Shown one piece after another: positions 31,358-43,400 of a stretch of DNA of 64,000 nucleotides. Both the position numbers and the translations under genes were made by a program. Numbering within the stretch: the stretch's first letter is position 1; every line of letters begins with the position of its first letter. The notes under the pieces were generated by a model. The model made no database searches, was not told the DNA's origin, and worked only from the letters and a program-made list of their open reading frames with translations. The DNA lies in the NCBI GenBank assembly GCA_900618795.1, contig UYJD01000011.1, positions 828,980 to 892,979 of the forward strand, read 5' to 3'. This stretch comes from Cyanodermella asteris. Taxonomy: Eukaryota > Ascomycota > Lecanoromycetes > Ostropales > Stictidaceae.

Positions 31358-33785
31358 CGGAGGCAGGACCTGCTGGGACTCGGGTAGTTATGGCAGCACA
31401 GATGCCGAGCAGGGGAGGGGGGCACGAGGCGAAGAGATATGTGAAGAGAAGCGAATGCGGCAGAGCCTGTCATTTGCTCTGTAGCAGGAGAATGAATTGT
31501 GAGCTTCAGAGGCGGCAGAACAAATCAAGTTCGTGCTCATGTGATATCAGGCGCCAAGGCTGTGATTCCGAGCTTCCCAATCCTCCACCTGCTTGCTCCT
31601 CTCTTCTTGCCACACTACACTTTTGCAACGCAGCCTCAGACGAGTACGAGGCCGCACACACTGCATTATTGCCACTCGGACCCGTCTTTCGATCGGCGGC
31701 CCACAAGTCGACAATTGCCCTTGTGACGTCCGTCCGCTGCATGCGAGACGCACGCTGATCCTGAATGTCTCAGACGAGCCTTTCCATGTTGGTACACTAG
31801 ACGCTGCGATGCCCAACCTCCAACATGGCGTTGAGCCTCGTCTCTGAACCTTTTCCAGATGATTCCGCATGACCCTTTAGATTCTTCATGCATGATTCGT
31901 GCAGAAAGTTTGCTGGAGGGTGCCGGTCTGTTCAGCTTGGTTTTATGCAATATTCGCCTCGATTCGGTGTAATCATGGCAAGATGATCCTTCTAGTCTTC
32001 CACCACTCTCGATGAGTGTTCCCATTACCTAATGCCGAAGTCGCAGCCAAGAGATAATGGTCGAATTTGTGGGACTGTCGAGCCTAGGATGACCATCCAG
32101 CGGCACCTCCAACACGATCAACCTCATTGAGGTGGCAATGCTCTTCCTCAAGCAACCCTCAGACCGAGAAACATGATCGAAGAGCTCTCAAAAGTGGCGT
32201 GAGCTGCAGGTGGACGCACTCAGGGGCCACTTGAGCTCGTTACAGGCCCCTTGCCTTCTCAACCGTGACCATCGAATACGTCTGAGCAATAGCACGCACA
32301 CCAACGACCTCGACTCCAAAGCTTGGCACCTTCAGGACGTAAGATAATCATCCACTCTGAGCCGGATGACTTCAATCTCGCCCAGCAAATCAAGTAGCAC
32401 ATGCTGCAATATGGGATGGTGGTGGCGTGTCATCTCCTCGATAAGACTCGCGTCGACAGGTCCTTGAACTCGAGCCTGCACGCCCGGCACCCAGTATGGG
32501 AAAGAGGGCAAACCACTATCATTGAGCACACACAACAAACGTACGTCGTATACGCAAATGCAGCCCAGGCACAAAGTGTGTGGCAAGAGCCATACACCAA
32601 GCAGCGACAAGATGGTGGGCCAGGATTCAAGATCCGGCGCTTTATACTGAAACGTCGATCGCCGTTACCCCCCAGAACAATCACTGAACCTCGAATCTTC
32701 ACAGCTTCCCAATGCGAACCTGAGCGGCTGAGCCGTCTGACTGCATATGCAAAGTCCAAAAGTTGTGCGCCACACTCGGACAAGTCGAATGTGTAATTTG
32801 TTGCCCGTTTCGCTCGACTGGTCGCCGATTCGTGCCCGGATAGGTAGCTAACGAAGACGGCCGAACTCCTGGTGCCGCAGTAGTCCAGAGGCTTAAATTC
32901 AATGCATTCCCGAAAGGTCGCATGCGCGCCAAGAACCTCCTCAGTCGCAGACAAACGGGAAACAGTATCTCTGCAAAGGTGGCGTGCGCGGGAGAGTTTG
33001 AAACGCATTGGTCCCTGTTGCGGTGCGCAGGCATACTATGGCGACCCGTTTGCATATAATAGGCTTCTTCCATCGATGCCACGCGCATGCCTTGGACTCG
33101 TCTCCGTCGTTCATGATACGCAGCTCGTAAGGACTGCGGAGGTTCATGTCCTTGTGCTACCGGAATGGGCCTGGATACTTCCCCGAGCCAAGGCAATCAA
33201 TCGTGTGGTGGGGGAGAGGGCCTTCGCCTGCTTGTTGTCAAGGCACTTATCAAAGATTCATTCTCTATTCGATGAAGACGTGTGATGCATCCTCTGATCC
33301 CGTGCACGGCTCGCTGGCGGGGGCATCGAGCGGTCCTCGATGGAGATATTTGGCTGATTCTTTCGCCGTTCGGCTTTCCGTAAAGCATGCAATGCAGGGC
33401 GCTTCACTCGGAAGACGACCGAACCAGCTACCTCTGACAGAGTTTGGGTTCCAATCACGACTGCAACGAATTCGCTGAATCAACTTCCGGCTCATTTGGA
33501 ACAGCAAGCATAATTTGGAGAAGGAACATAACGATATGAGATGACCGGATCTTCGGCCGTGATTACTTCTTGCCGACTTGTTAATAGTGTATATCGAATA
33601 TCCTCAGGCTGGACCATTTTGCTGTGTTGTATACGAGTGGTCCAGACACGATCAAATCACAAGCCTATCCCCCCTTCCCAAAACGCCAGGCCGCTATGCG
33701 CAAAGAGTCATTGTACAGTGTAGCCACACCATAATGTCGTTTATAACACAATCCCATTCTGCTTGCTTTTTCTGATGACACTGGA
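31358..33785. other. Intergenic region
   Basis: About 2.4 kb hold no supported gene. Minus-strand frames of 165 and 192 residues around 32430-33196 overlap each other in different frames and show no domain, TM pattern or repeated structure. Confidence 0.45.
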
Positions 33786-35807
33786 TCATGAAGGCATGTG
33801 AACAGGCACGTCCTTCGCTGGTGAACAACCATTCATCAAGGCGTTCTTTGGCCATTCATAGGGTGTTTGCGACCTGCGGGCTGGTTAGCACAAGCGATTT
33901 AAGACCAGGTGTCCTTTTGTCTTACCAATGTGTCAAGTTTGGGTTATTGTAAGGCTCCGGGTGCTTCTTGATATAATCTGTGGTAGGGAAATCCTTCGGG
34001 TCACAGGTGACGCTGAAAGTCGCGTCATCCGGATCCTGGTAAATGCGGATATAGTCCAGTCTCATCTTTGCACCATTGGCCATGTACGGGGCGAGACCCG
34101 TGTAGTTGAGCGCAGCGAAACTATTAGACAAGCCGAAGTTGATTACCAAAGCCATCGGTTCCTCGGGGATGGTGCGTTGACCAATGTTACCATTGGGTCT
34201 TACCGCACGGTGATCGAAATGCCAGCTCTCATCACCGCCCACAAACCAGGTGATCTTGCCGTTGGTGCCTGGGGTATACTCGAAGGCATATGTTTGATAA
34301 GCTTTGCCATCGTACCATCCATTGTTCAGATTGGTCACCATGGACATCGTTTCCTGGTACGGACTGCCCTGATAGACGTTTGCAACAGTGATCGTGTCGT
34401 CAAGTATGGCCACATAGTCGTAGTCAGCCTGCCAGAAGATGTCAAAGGGCGCAAACTGAGCGGACTGCGAGACGACGCCGACTTTGTTCTTCGCGTCAAG
34501 ACTTCCAACAGAGGCTTCGATGACATCAATTTCGGGAGCACCTCGAGACTTGCCAGGCGAAGGATGGTCGGCAGCGTCGCAAGTGCAAGCTGGGAGGCGC
34601 ATTCCGGGCAGAAGATTTGTACCATCGTTCATGCTCTGGTTGGGGGTGATGCCTGCATCGCATTCATGGTAGTAGCTGTAGGGCCACATGCCGTCGGTCG
34701 TTGCAGCATAGCCAGGACGACCCAGATTACCCATGGCCCAAAACCCAGGCCAGAAACCAATCGTGTTGCCGGCGCCAGGAAGAGAAATGGATCCCTCGAG
34801 ATGACCACCTGTAAAGCACATTTTGTTCCAGGATTGCAACATGGCTGAGCGATAGTTGAGGCCGTGGTTGATGTACGGGGTGAACGTGATCTCCAAGACA
34901 CCGTCCACCGTAGTGGCAGCATCGGGGTCATACCACTCAAGATCTTGAGTGACACCGTACCAGAAGTCCATTGCTTGGAAGTAGGGGTCATCACCGTCGT
35001 AAAATGTTCGCCCTGGAGTGTTAAATTCGTCGGAGAAGACCAGCTTCAGCGTTTTCCCATCCACGCTCTGCTTCGTTTTTGCGCTGTCTGGAGTATCCGG
35101 GTCGATAAGACCATGGCGCACGTTGTTCAGTAAAGGGACATTGTTGATACCCAGGCAATCGTCGCTGGCCTTGCACGGATCCGTAACCGGATCCAGATGC
35201 CGGATAAATGTGATGGCTGGAAAACCGATGAAAAGCATCAGCAGACCAAGAGTGAGTGCAACCAGCCCACCGAGGTTAACGAAACCTCTCCTATTCCATA
35301 TATCGCAATCTCTGTCGTTGTCGTTGGGACCGGGGTTGTGGAGATAGTCGTCCTTTTCAATGTCCTCGGGAAAAAGCAACAGACCAGCAGAGGGCAGAAT
35401 GTTGTACTTTTCCGAGACAGTCTGGGTATTCACGTTATCGTCATCACTTCCTGCTCTTGACGGAGTCCTTGAGTCCTCGAACGGATTGGCACCGTAGACA
35501 CGGCTATCTCTGCTCCCGTGGTCGGAACTCCAACTTGTCCGTCTGGAAGAGTAGCCTGACATTGGCGACGCACCGCCAGCTGCCGGGTCATCGTCTCTGA
35601 AACGGTTTCCTTGCCTTGAGGGAGGTAGTAAATGTTCTGAAAACAAGTTAGATGGAATGAATCGCGGGCTCTCTGTGCAAGTCAGCACTCACCTGTCGGG
35701 TTTGAAGGCGGAGGAGCGACACCAGACGAGGTCTGTGGTCGATCGGGTATTAACGAGCGACCATTTTCGTCTGATTGATTGACGCGAATATTTGGAGTGT
35801 TCGACAT
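33786..35807 (-). CDS. Beta-1,6-glucan synthesis protein (KRE6/SKN1 family)
   Basis: Three exons, 35693-35807, 33926-35636 and 33786-33873, give 637 residues. Kre6/Skn1 are type II membrane proteins of the ER/Golgi and plasma membrane needed for cell-wall beta-1,6-glucan. The cytosolic N-terminus (MSNTPNIRVNQSDENGRS.., about 155 residues) is polar. One TM helix is at about residues 158-183 (LVALTLGLLMLFIGFPAI). The lumenal part is a GH16-like fold with LVFSDEFNTPGRTF, GFWPGFWAMGNLGRPGY and the catalytic-type motif EIDVIE at about 407-412. The short last exon supplies WPKNALMNGC, the conserved family tail, so the 52-nt final intron (GTAAGA, branch CTAAC, CAG) is well supported; without it the protein would stop at THW. 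The first exon is fixed by phase and by the only suitable ATG. Confidence 0.95.
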
Positions 35808-37143
35808 GGCCGAAAAGGGCGAGATCGTGCTCGCTTATTGTAATCGTGATTAGATATTTGTAGACGATCGCGACAGGAGCAGGCACCGGAGCAGGTCACC
35901 GGAATTCGTGCTCCTGTAGCGTTGAAAAAAGCCTCGCAGGAGCGAACCAATGCGCCCTGACCGATATATACTGCTCTCTGGGCGCTTTGTTTGTGTACGC
36001 AAGATCGGACTGGCGACGGAGGCGAATGCAATGGTGGTTGGTACACGACGGTCGGTCGGGAAAAGGCCAAGCACGGTCGGAAGCGACAGGTGGTCGAGAA
36101 TGTCAAGGAGAAGCGGTGAACGCAGTTATAGAGAGCGACTGGGAGTGGGATATGGGAGACAGTGAGCGTGTTGAAATGGTTATTGACAGGCGAAAAGGTG
36201 CCAGGAGTGGGACGTCTCGCGGGTGCTGGCAGTAGATGCAAGTCGGGAACAATGGAAAAGGAAGAAGTGGTTGTGTAATGGGGAGTCGCCCTCTCCTGGT
36301 TGGCCCCCAGGCACTTTAGCGCTTGGATGTTGCCAACTTCCGCTGGAATGACAACTGACCCGGCAGCCTCCCAGCGGCTGTGTCCCTTGTTGTATCCCCT
36401 ATAGCGACTGTGCGCCCGGTCGGGTCCAGTTGGGTCACAAATACGGAGAGCCAAGCCGCCCCCTGCTCGAGCCTTTTCCCCTTGTCTTACGCGGCCGCTT
36501 TCTTTGCCACGTTCCATCGGCTCGTCGCTACCTGTCTGCTCGCCATCGCCCGTCCCCACATCTCCTATCATATGAAGGTGTTACTGGTGTCCCAGCCCAG
36601 ATTACATGATCAATGGAGGGCAAAATCGTTATTGATATTCTGTGAAGCCTTACATGACCCTCAGGATATCTGCAAATACCTTCATCGGTACTGCAATATG
36701 CAGCATTAATACTGGCGGTGCATATTTCCGCACATCGCTCTCCAGGATTTGTTGAGCGGTCCCTTGCAATTTCGTAGAACTGATAGACAATCAAATGTCG
36801 CGGCCGTGATCTGTCAGCCCGCTTTGACCATCACAGGTCACGTAGAGGTAAAATACTCGCTGAGCTGTCCCAGACGTATCTCAGCACCTTAAAAAACATG
36901 TCATATGCAAGGGTCAGCTCCACACTCTGCCAAGCTGAGAGACGATGTCATAGCGCGACTTTGCTCAAGTTTGTATGCGGGAATCAAGGCCACTCACAAA
37001 GCTATAGCAAGGCGGCGACCAAAATAGCTCAACCACCATCTCCACACCCCTCCCCACTCAAAACATCTTGCCCGCAAGCACGATTACATTACAGATCCCA
37101 AGTCTTGCAACCATCGACTGAGCCTTTCCACACACAAGTAATC
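35808..37143. other. Divergent intergenic region KRE6 / small protein
   Basis: These 1.3 kb carry the KRE6 promoter and leader and the promoter of the small gene at 37144. A 273-residue minus-strand frame at 35750-36571 overlaps the KRE6 first exon in another frame and looks like an accident. An ATG at 36898 is in frame with the 37144 start, but the added stretch is unlike coding sequence. Confidence 0.5.
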
Positions 37144-37745
37144 ATGGCATCAGACGACGACTACAGCGCTTTCCTCGACAAAGCCAACCAAGATACGGGG
37201 GCTTCAGCCAGCACTCAATCCAAGACCAAGTCAGCTAGTAAGACTGCTCGCAAAGAAGACGTCCACTCGGCAATCGCGGAAATCGACGCATATTACACCT
37301 CAGAGACAGATGAGCCCTTTGAGCCTGTCACCTTCGACTGGGATCAAGACTCACTTGATGATTGTATGTATCTGCTTATTTTAGAGTCTGGCGCGAAATC
37401 GGATCGTGTACGCCAACAAGTGTACGAGCTACGCGCAAAATTTCGCATCCTACGAAGATTCACACCAATAGACCTAGACTCTCAGATACACATTCTGACT
37501 TTCTCGCAGCTTCATTTGAGTCCTTGCTCTCAGCCGATGCAGCCGTCTCGTCACTGACGCCCAAGGAGTTCGACCCCATGGGCCAATACAAGCAAGTCAT
37601 CTCTGCCGTCGGGCAAGCTGGAAAGGGTGAGGTCAACATCTTCAAAGTCGACTTTGGTGGAACTCGTCTCGAATATTACATCGTCACGATCGATAAAAAG
37701 CGTGGCCAGGTTGTTGGGGTCAAAGCAAGGGCGGTGGAGTCGTGA
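37144..37745 (+). CDS. Small conserved fungal protein, function unknown
   Basis: Exons 37144-37363 and 37510-37745, joined over a 146-nt intron (GTATGT..CAG), give 151 residues. The first half is acidic and disordered (MASDDDYSAFLDKANQDTG, a Ser/Lys stretch, then VDAYYTS-like IDAYYTSETDEPFEPV). The second half looks folded: SSFESLLSADAAVSSLTPKEFDP, QYKQVISAVGQ and a beta-strand-rich end with FGGTRLEYYIVTIDK and VVGVKARAVES. The phase-1 join gives SLDDSSFESLL with no stop. I recall similar short proteins across filamentous ascomycetes, annotated only as hypothetical. No signal peptide or TM segment is present. The ATG at 37144 is preferred over the in-frame ATG at 36898 because coding-like composition begins at MASDDDY. 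Confidence 0.75.
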
Positions 37746-38635
37746 ACATTGCAATATGAAGTGAATGAGAACATGACACGAGGATCTTGATCACTGACCA
37801 GAGACCGAACGCCTGGATCTGGGTCATGAGTGACTCCACAGGCTTTAATATCCTGCTGGAGATCAATACGAACGAATCTCTGATTTTGTTTCTGGTCCAT
37901 GTTTTGTCTTTAGACCGTAAACGCTGACGCCGTCGTAGAAGTGCTTGTTTCATCGTCAAGATCCTAGATACTTTCCAAAGGCATTTAAACTGAATTAGGT
38001 AGGGAAGCCCTCCTTGTGCAGAACTCGGATACAGTAGATGCACGGAGCGGAGGGCTTTAACACCAATGTTTCATAGCACTCGGCGCGGATCAGTTGAAGA
38101 CTAGACTTGTTCTCGGACTGGAACCCAACGATCAAGAATACGCTCAAGTAACTAGACATGCTTGCCAGGGAAGGCCACGACATATTTTCAGATGGTCATT
38201 GAGAGGATGGACGTCGACCAATCAGCGGAGCTCCAAAGCTCATTTTCAGCCACGAACTTTATGTAGGCTTGGCATGAGCAATGTCCTTCTCAGACACACG
38301 ACTTTTCCTCTATTTGAGTCAGACGCGGCCATTGACACTTCGGGCTTCTTGATCTGAGGCTGAAGCCGTTGTGTTTGTAATCAAGCTTTTTTATCTTTTT
38401 CAAGAGTATTGTAGCGAACGGCTCATTTGTTTCGGCTTCTTTTCACCTGGCCGCTGAAAAAAGGTTGCCAGCACAAGGTTGACCATTGCCAACCGACTAC
38501 TACTGGTTACACCTCAGGTGAATTGCATTGCCTTAAGGTACTGTAATACGTAGCTGACCATGTCGAATAGAGTTCACTAAGTCCACTCCATTGACAGAAC
38601 CCGAGCCCGGAGTCGAGGTACAAGAACGCCAACAG
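37746..38635. other. ILV3 upstream region
   Basis: These 890 bp between the small protein and ILV3 hold the ILV3 promoter, including a TGAGTCA at 38315-38321. No gene is seen. Confidence 0.6.
38315..38321. promoter_or_regulatory. Gcn4/CPC1-type TGAGTCA element upstream of ILV3
   Basis: An exact TGAGTCA lies 315 bp before the ILV3 ATG. Gcn4 and its filamentous-fungal counterpart CPC1/CpcA bind TGASTCA and induce amino-acid biosynthesis genes under starvation, so position and target agree. A 7-mer can occur by chance. Confidence 0.45.
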
Positions 38636-40471
38636 ATGGCTCCAATCATCCGAGCACGAGCTCTCGGAGCTCTTCGGAGCGGTCAGCAAGCACTGCAAAG
38701 GGCACAACAACATGCCCCAAGTAAGCTCAACCAATGCCGATACTTGACAAGCACCTCCCAGCGCAATGCCGATTCCAAGGAGCCCCAGCTCAACAGCGTC
38801 TCCGCCAAAATCACACAACCCAAGTCTCAGGGAGCATCACAGGCAATGCTCTACGCCACCGGTCTGAGTGAAGCGGACATGCGAAAAGCCCAGGTCGGTA
38901 TCTCATCTGTCTGGTTCGAAGGCAATCCCTGCAACATGCACCTGATGGACCTCTCGTCCATTGTCAAGGAGTCTGTGAAGCGCGCCGGACTCGTGCCCAT
39001 GCGTTTCAACTCTATTGGTGTATCAGACGGCATCTCGATGGGAACTTCGGGCATGCGATACAGTTTGCAAAGTCGAGAGATCATTGCGGACGGGATCGAA
39101 ACGGTGATGAACGGACAGTGGTACGACGCGAACATTTCACTTCCCGGCTGTGACAAGAACATGCCCGGTGTGCTCATGGCGATGGGCAGGGTCAACAGAC
39201 CCAGCGTCATGGTCTATGGTGGCAGTATCAAGCCAGGCTGCTCTGCTGGTGGCGCGAAGCTGGATCTTGTCAGTGCGTTCCAGAGTTACGGTCAGTACAT
39301 CACAGGCGAGATCGAGGAGAAGCAGCGGTTTGATGTCATCCGAAACGCATGCCCGGGAGCTGGCGCATGCGGCGGCATGTACACGGCAAACACGATGGCC
39401 ACTGCGATCGAGACGCTAGGTATGACCGTTCCGGGTAGCAGCAGCGCGCCGGCTGAAGACGCGGTCAAGAGGGAGGAGTGCGAGAACATTGGCGAGGTTG
39501 TCAAGAACTTGCTCAAGGAGGACATCAGACCGAAAGACATTCTCACTAGGCAAGCTTTCGAGAACGCTATGATCGTCATCACTATCTTGGGAGGCAGTAC
39601 CAACGCAGTCATGCACCTGATCGCTATCGCGCAGTCTGTCGGCATCAAGTTGACCATCGACGACTTCCAGGCAGTTTCTGACAAGACACCGTTCTTGGCT
39701 GACCTGAAGCCCTCTGGCAAGTACGTCATGCACGACCTTTACGAGATTGGTGGCACACCGGCTCTGCTCAAGTTCCTACTCAAGGAGGGTCTGATTGACG
39801 GCTCTGGTATTACCGTCACCGGAAAGACGATGAAGGAGAACGTTTCCTCCTGGCCCGACTTCACGGACAAGCAGGATATCATCAAGCCGCTCAGCAACCC
39901 GATCAAGCCAACCGGCCACTTGCAAATCCTTCGCGGTTCCCTTGCCCCCGGTGGATCTGTTGGAAAGATCACAGGCAAGGAGGGTTTGCGCTTCGAGGGT
40001 ATCGCCAAGTGCTACGACTACGAAGACGCCTTCATCGAGGCTCTCGAGCGCGGCGATATCAAGAAGGGCGAAAAGACCGTCGTCATCATCCGTTACGAGG
40101 GTCCCAAGGGAGGTCCCGGTATGCCCGAGATGTTGAAGCCCAGCTCCGCCATCATGGGCGCGGGTCTCGGCCAGGACGTTGCGTTGCTGACAGATGGACG
40201 CTTCTCCGGTGGAAGCCACGGATTCATCATTGGTCACGTTGTGCCGGAAGCCATGGAGGGCGGTCCCATCGCACTGGTGAGGAACGGGGATAGGATTGTG
40301 ATTGACGCGGAGAAGAAGGTCATTGACCTCGACATCTCGGCGGAGGAGACGGCCAAGAGAAGGAAGGAATGGAAGGTTCCGGAGCCGAGATACACAAAGG
40401 GGACGTTGAGGAAGTATGCCACGCTTGTGAGCGATGCAAGCCATGGCTGTGTGACGGACGGATCGATCTAG
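38636..40471 (+). CDS. Dihydroxy-acid dehydratase, mitochondrial
   Basis: This intronless gene of 611 residues starts at the first ATG, giving [20 protein letters not shown], an Arg-rich presequence without acidic residues up to about residue 45. The enzyme dehydrates 2,3-dihydroxy-isovalerate and 2,3-dihydroxy-3-methylvalerate in valine and isoleucine synthesis in the mitochondrial matrix. The three iron-sulfur cysteines are present: C99 (EGNPCNMH), C172 (PGCDKNMPG) and C245 ([12 protein letters not shown]). [17 protein letters not shown] near the C-terminus carries the active-site Ser/Gly-rich block. Length and motifs indicate a functional enzyme. A Gcn4-type site lies upstream. The reading frame extends 5' of the ATG without a start codon. 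Confidence 0.97.
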   Translation: MAPIIRARALGALRSGQQALQRAQQHAPSKLNQCRYLTSTSQRNADSKEPQLNSVSAKITQPKSQGASQAMLYATGLSEADMRKAQVGISSVWFEGNPCNMHLMDLSSIVKESVKRAGLVPMRFNSIGVSDGISMGTSGMRYSLQSREIIADGIETVMNGQWYDANISLPGCDKNMPGVLMAMGRVNRPSVMVYGGSIKPGCSAGGAKLDLVSAFQSYGQYITGEIEEKQRFDVIRNACPGAGACGGMYTANTMATAIETLGMTVPGSSSAPAEDAVKREECENIGEVVKNLLKEDIRPKDILTRQAFENAMIVITILGGSTNAVMHLIAIAQSVGIKLTIDDFQAVSDKTPFLADLKPSGKYVMHDLYEIGGTPALLKFLLKEGLIDGSGITVTGKTMKENVSSWPDFTDKQDIIKPLSNPIKPTGHLQILRGSLAPGGSVGKITGKEGLRFEGIAKCYDYEDAFIEALERGDIKKGEKTVVIIRYEGPKGGPGMPEMLKPSSAIMGAGLGQDVALLTDGRFSGGSHGFIIGHVVPEAMEGGPIALVRNGDRIVIDAEKKVIDLDISAEETAKRRKEWKVPEPRYTKGTLRKYATLVSDASHGCVTDGSI

Positions 40472-43400
40472 TGTATCATAGGCAAAAGGCGGTTTGTACT
40501 CACTATTTTTCGATGACCAAATATTTGTGTTTGGTTCTCTTACTTATTAATCGACGCACGACAGTTGTTGGATGCCCGATACAATATGGATATCACAGCT
40601 TCCAGAAACCAACGCAGTGGTTGGGGAGGGAAGCTACAAAAATGATTTCGTTCCACGTAGAAGAACGCATTTTGTAGCTACAAAGTACACCAACGCCACC
40701 TCCCCACGCTTCAATATCACAGCATCTCCACCCTACCGCTCTAAATCGTCCCACGAGCCTTCACTCCCCCTCCCTGTGCACCCAAAACCACACAAGTCCG
40801 ATCCTTCCGAGCGCCGCTCGTCCACATTTGCTCTCATCCGCGCCCAGCTTACAGCATGGCCGCCGCTAACAAGCCAGACCGGTCACATTCGGGAGCTGCT
40901 GCTGCGAAAGCCATCGAAACTGCAGCAAAACGGAGACTTTTGAAATCACGATCCCTGTAACAAGTAACGCAATTCGCTCTTGTTAGCGTATGGAAGGATC
41001 ACTTGGGGGTAAAAAAAAAAAACTCGTCAACAAGTCGGGCCGGATCCCCACCTGTGCAGTCGACCTTTTGCCTGGCATTACTGCAGCCCAGCGATTTTTT
41101 CCCCAAGAAAAAAGGAACCACCTGCATGGGGTCCCGAAACACACAAGGGTCCGTAGCGTGTGTCTGCGTTTTGCGTGTGCGTGTGCGTGTGCGTGTGCGT
41201 GTGCGTGTGCGTGTGTGTGTGTGCTCGGGGGGGTCTGGTCTGGCCGTTTATGTATGTTACGCAGGGACCGCGAAATTAACGATCATTTGTTTACATACGG
41301 GAGAGTTACAAACCGGGGTCAGCTGACTAGCCACTGACCAATGCACCGTCGAAAAGATCTCGGCCATGCAGAGGCTTCGCCAGAGCCGATGATCGTGTCT
41401 GCCGAGAGTGGAACTGTGGAGGATCAGGAATGTGAGACAGCTCATCTTGTGTTCCGGAGTTTTCTGGTCGTTTTTGTTCCTCTGAGACATTATTGATACT
41501 TCGTCGACCTGAGACATCCGAGTGAGACACGGACATCATTTGGATCGGGACGTCATTTTGAACGCACAGATCTGGACTCCAAGATTTGCTGGGTCGGGAA
41601 CTGATTTCGTGGAGGTTGGGGCAGGGTCTCGGCTGACCTAAGATAGAAGCTGTAGCTATCCAGGTTTGTAAAAGTGTGATGGTCGGATGAAATTGTTTTT
41701 ATACTTGAAATTAATTCGTGGGACATGTCGACCTTGGGTCAATGATGAACAACAGAACTCGTCTGAGAGCACGGCCAGGGTGTCCGGGTATAAGCTCTGA
41801 AAGTTCCAGGACACGCTACTGCTATTCAACACACAAACGACCGTGCTGATGTACAGCTCGGTCACTGGGAGCACGTTGGGACGACTAGATTGCAAAGTGC
41901 TGCGACCACACCGACATGTGTCAGCCCGCCTCAAGCCATGATGTTCAAGCCACAACCAACACCCATGTATACATACGTAATGTACTTGATAATGCATCAC
42001 GAAACCACCGGTCAATTAGTGATCACGACATTTCGCTGCCGAACTTTCCCCTACGCGAACGGACTACGAACAGAGACTGATAACGCGAGAACCAGCCTCT
42101 CGCCGAACATCACGGCCCGTGGTCAGCCCGCAGCCAACAAGAAATTCGCCGCAAATACAAGCCACTCACATGCTTGGATTGGCTGGAACCACTCATTCAT
42201 GGGCGGAGTGCCCAAATCAATCATCTCAAGTCTAGTCGGACCGTGGATCATACCTTGAAAGCCAGTGATGAGGACCGGTGGCCGGCTTCTGGGCCTGGAG
42301 AGCGAAAACTCTGAATAAGCGTTCGTCCATCTGCTGGGCCGTCATTTATATATCGCCATCTGTATCCCAAGCAATAATGGATGATGCTTTCACAGAAGTC
42401 GTACCGTCCAGCATCGTCCATAATTTGCGGCGTGTACGGGACAGAGACCTCATCGAGCTTCAGAAAAGGTCGCGTTGCGTAGCATACCGTTCACGTCGAG
42501 GTTATGCCGTAGCCCCTGCGGACCCAAGCATGAACTCATTGGATTCACAATCGGCAGACAGATCTGCACAGTACGAAACGGCACAAATCATCATCGAGCA
42601 TGCCTGTCAATCGAGCCTCTACCCCGAACCGGAAGCAGGCAAGCAGGAATCAGTGACGAGACCAGACCGTCCATTTCACGCCAAAACTGGTGGTCTGCAA
42701 ATACGAGGCATCCCATCCAGGGCAAGCTTCGTACGTAGCGCCACTAGAAAGCCATCATGACGACTATATACGGTTCTGAGCGCGGGGAGAAGGTTAGGCA
42801 ATACCCTGGCATAGAGAAGTCCTAGCCATCCGCTCGCAGAACACGCATCAGCGTGGTCGGCATACCGGACCAAGGTTATCAACGTCATAACCCAACCAGT
42901 TTGCGATGACAAGAGTCCGCACAACGGACATGATCGTTTGGCAACGACGGCTGGACCAGACTGACTAAACGTCTGTGTGACCGAACACCAGCGGTGCACC
43001 CGAGTCGATGCATCGATCGCGCCGCAGTTGTAAGGTCCGGTTTTCCCGTTGACAACGCCGCTGTCCGAGGACAAGCCAGGCGGAGATGCAGCATTGCACG
43101 ACATGTAGCCAGGCATCCGAGTCGCACAACCAGAGATCGGGGAAGAGATTCTGGACAGTTCTACTGCTCTAGCTGTCGAGTCCGATTCGCAGGGCATCCG
43201 TCATTTTGCTCAGCGTGGGGTTCGACGAGTTTTCTTACGGGCTCGATACATTTGCCGCCACTTCTTGGAGAAGTCAGCACCGTACAAGTGTCCTTGATCA
43301 TTGACAAATTCTCAATCTCATCTACACAGTGGTTCGAGCTGAAGTAATAGACAACTACACGCCTCCGAGCCCCAACCTTCGGCCAGGAACCACCAGGGAC

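Noticed and set aside
30907-31758. 283-residue plus-strand frame
   Set aside because: Arg/Ser/Cys-rich with no ordered pattern, and without an ATG at its first codon. The minus strand there has better TM-like composition.
32430-33196. Overlapping minus-strand frames of 192 and 165 residues
   Set aside because: They overlap each other in different frames and neither has protein-like structure. Kept as intergenic.
33928-34848. 306-residue plus-strand frame
   Set aside because: Antisense to the KRE6 catalytic domain, without any domain of its own.
35750-36571. 273-residue minus-strand frame upstream of KRE6
   Set aside because: It overlaps the true KRE6 first exon in another frame and shows no recognisable composition; read as leader and promoter DNA.
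36898-37143. In-frame N-terminal extension of the small protein at 37144
   Set aside because: An ATG exists at 36898, but the added 82 residues look like translated leader (many Ser, Gln, Cys without order). The conserved-looking MASDDDY start is at 37144.
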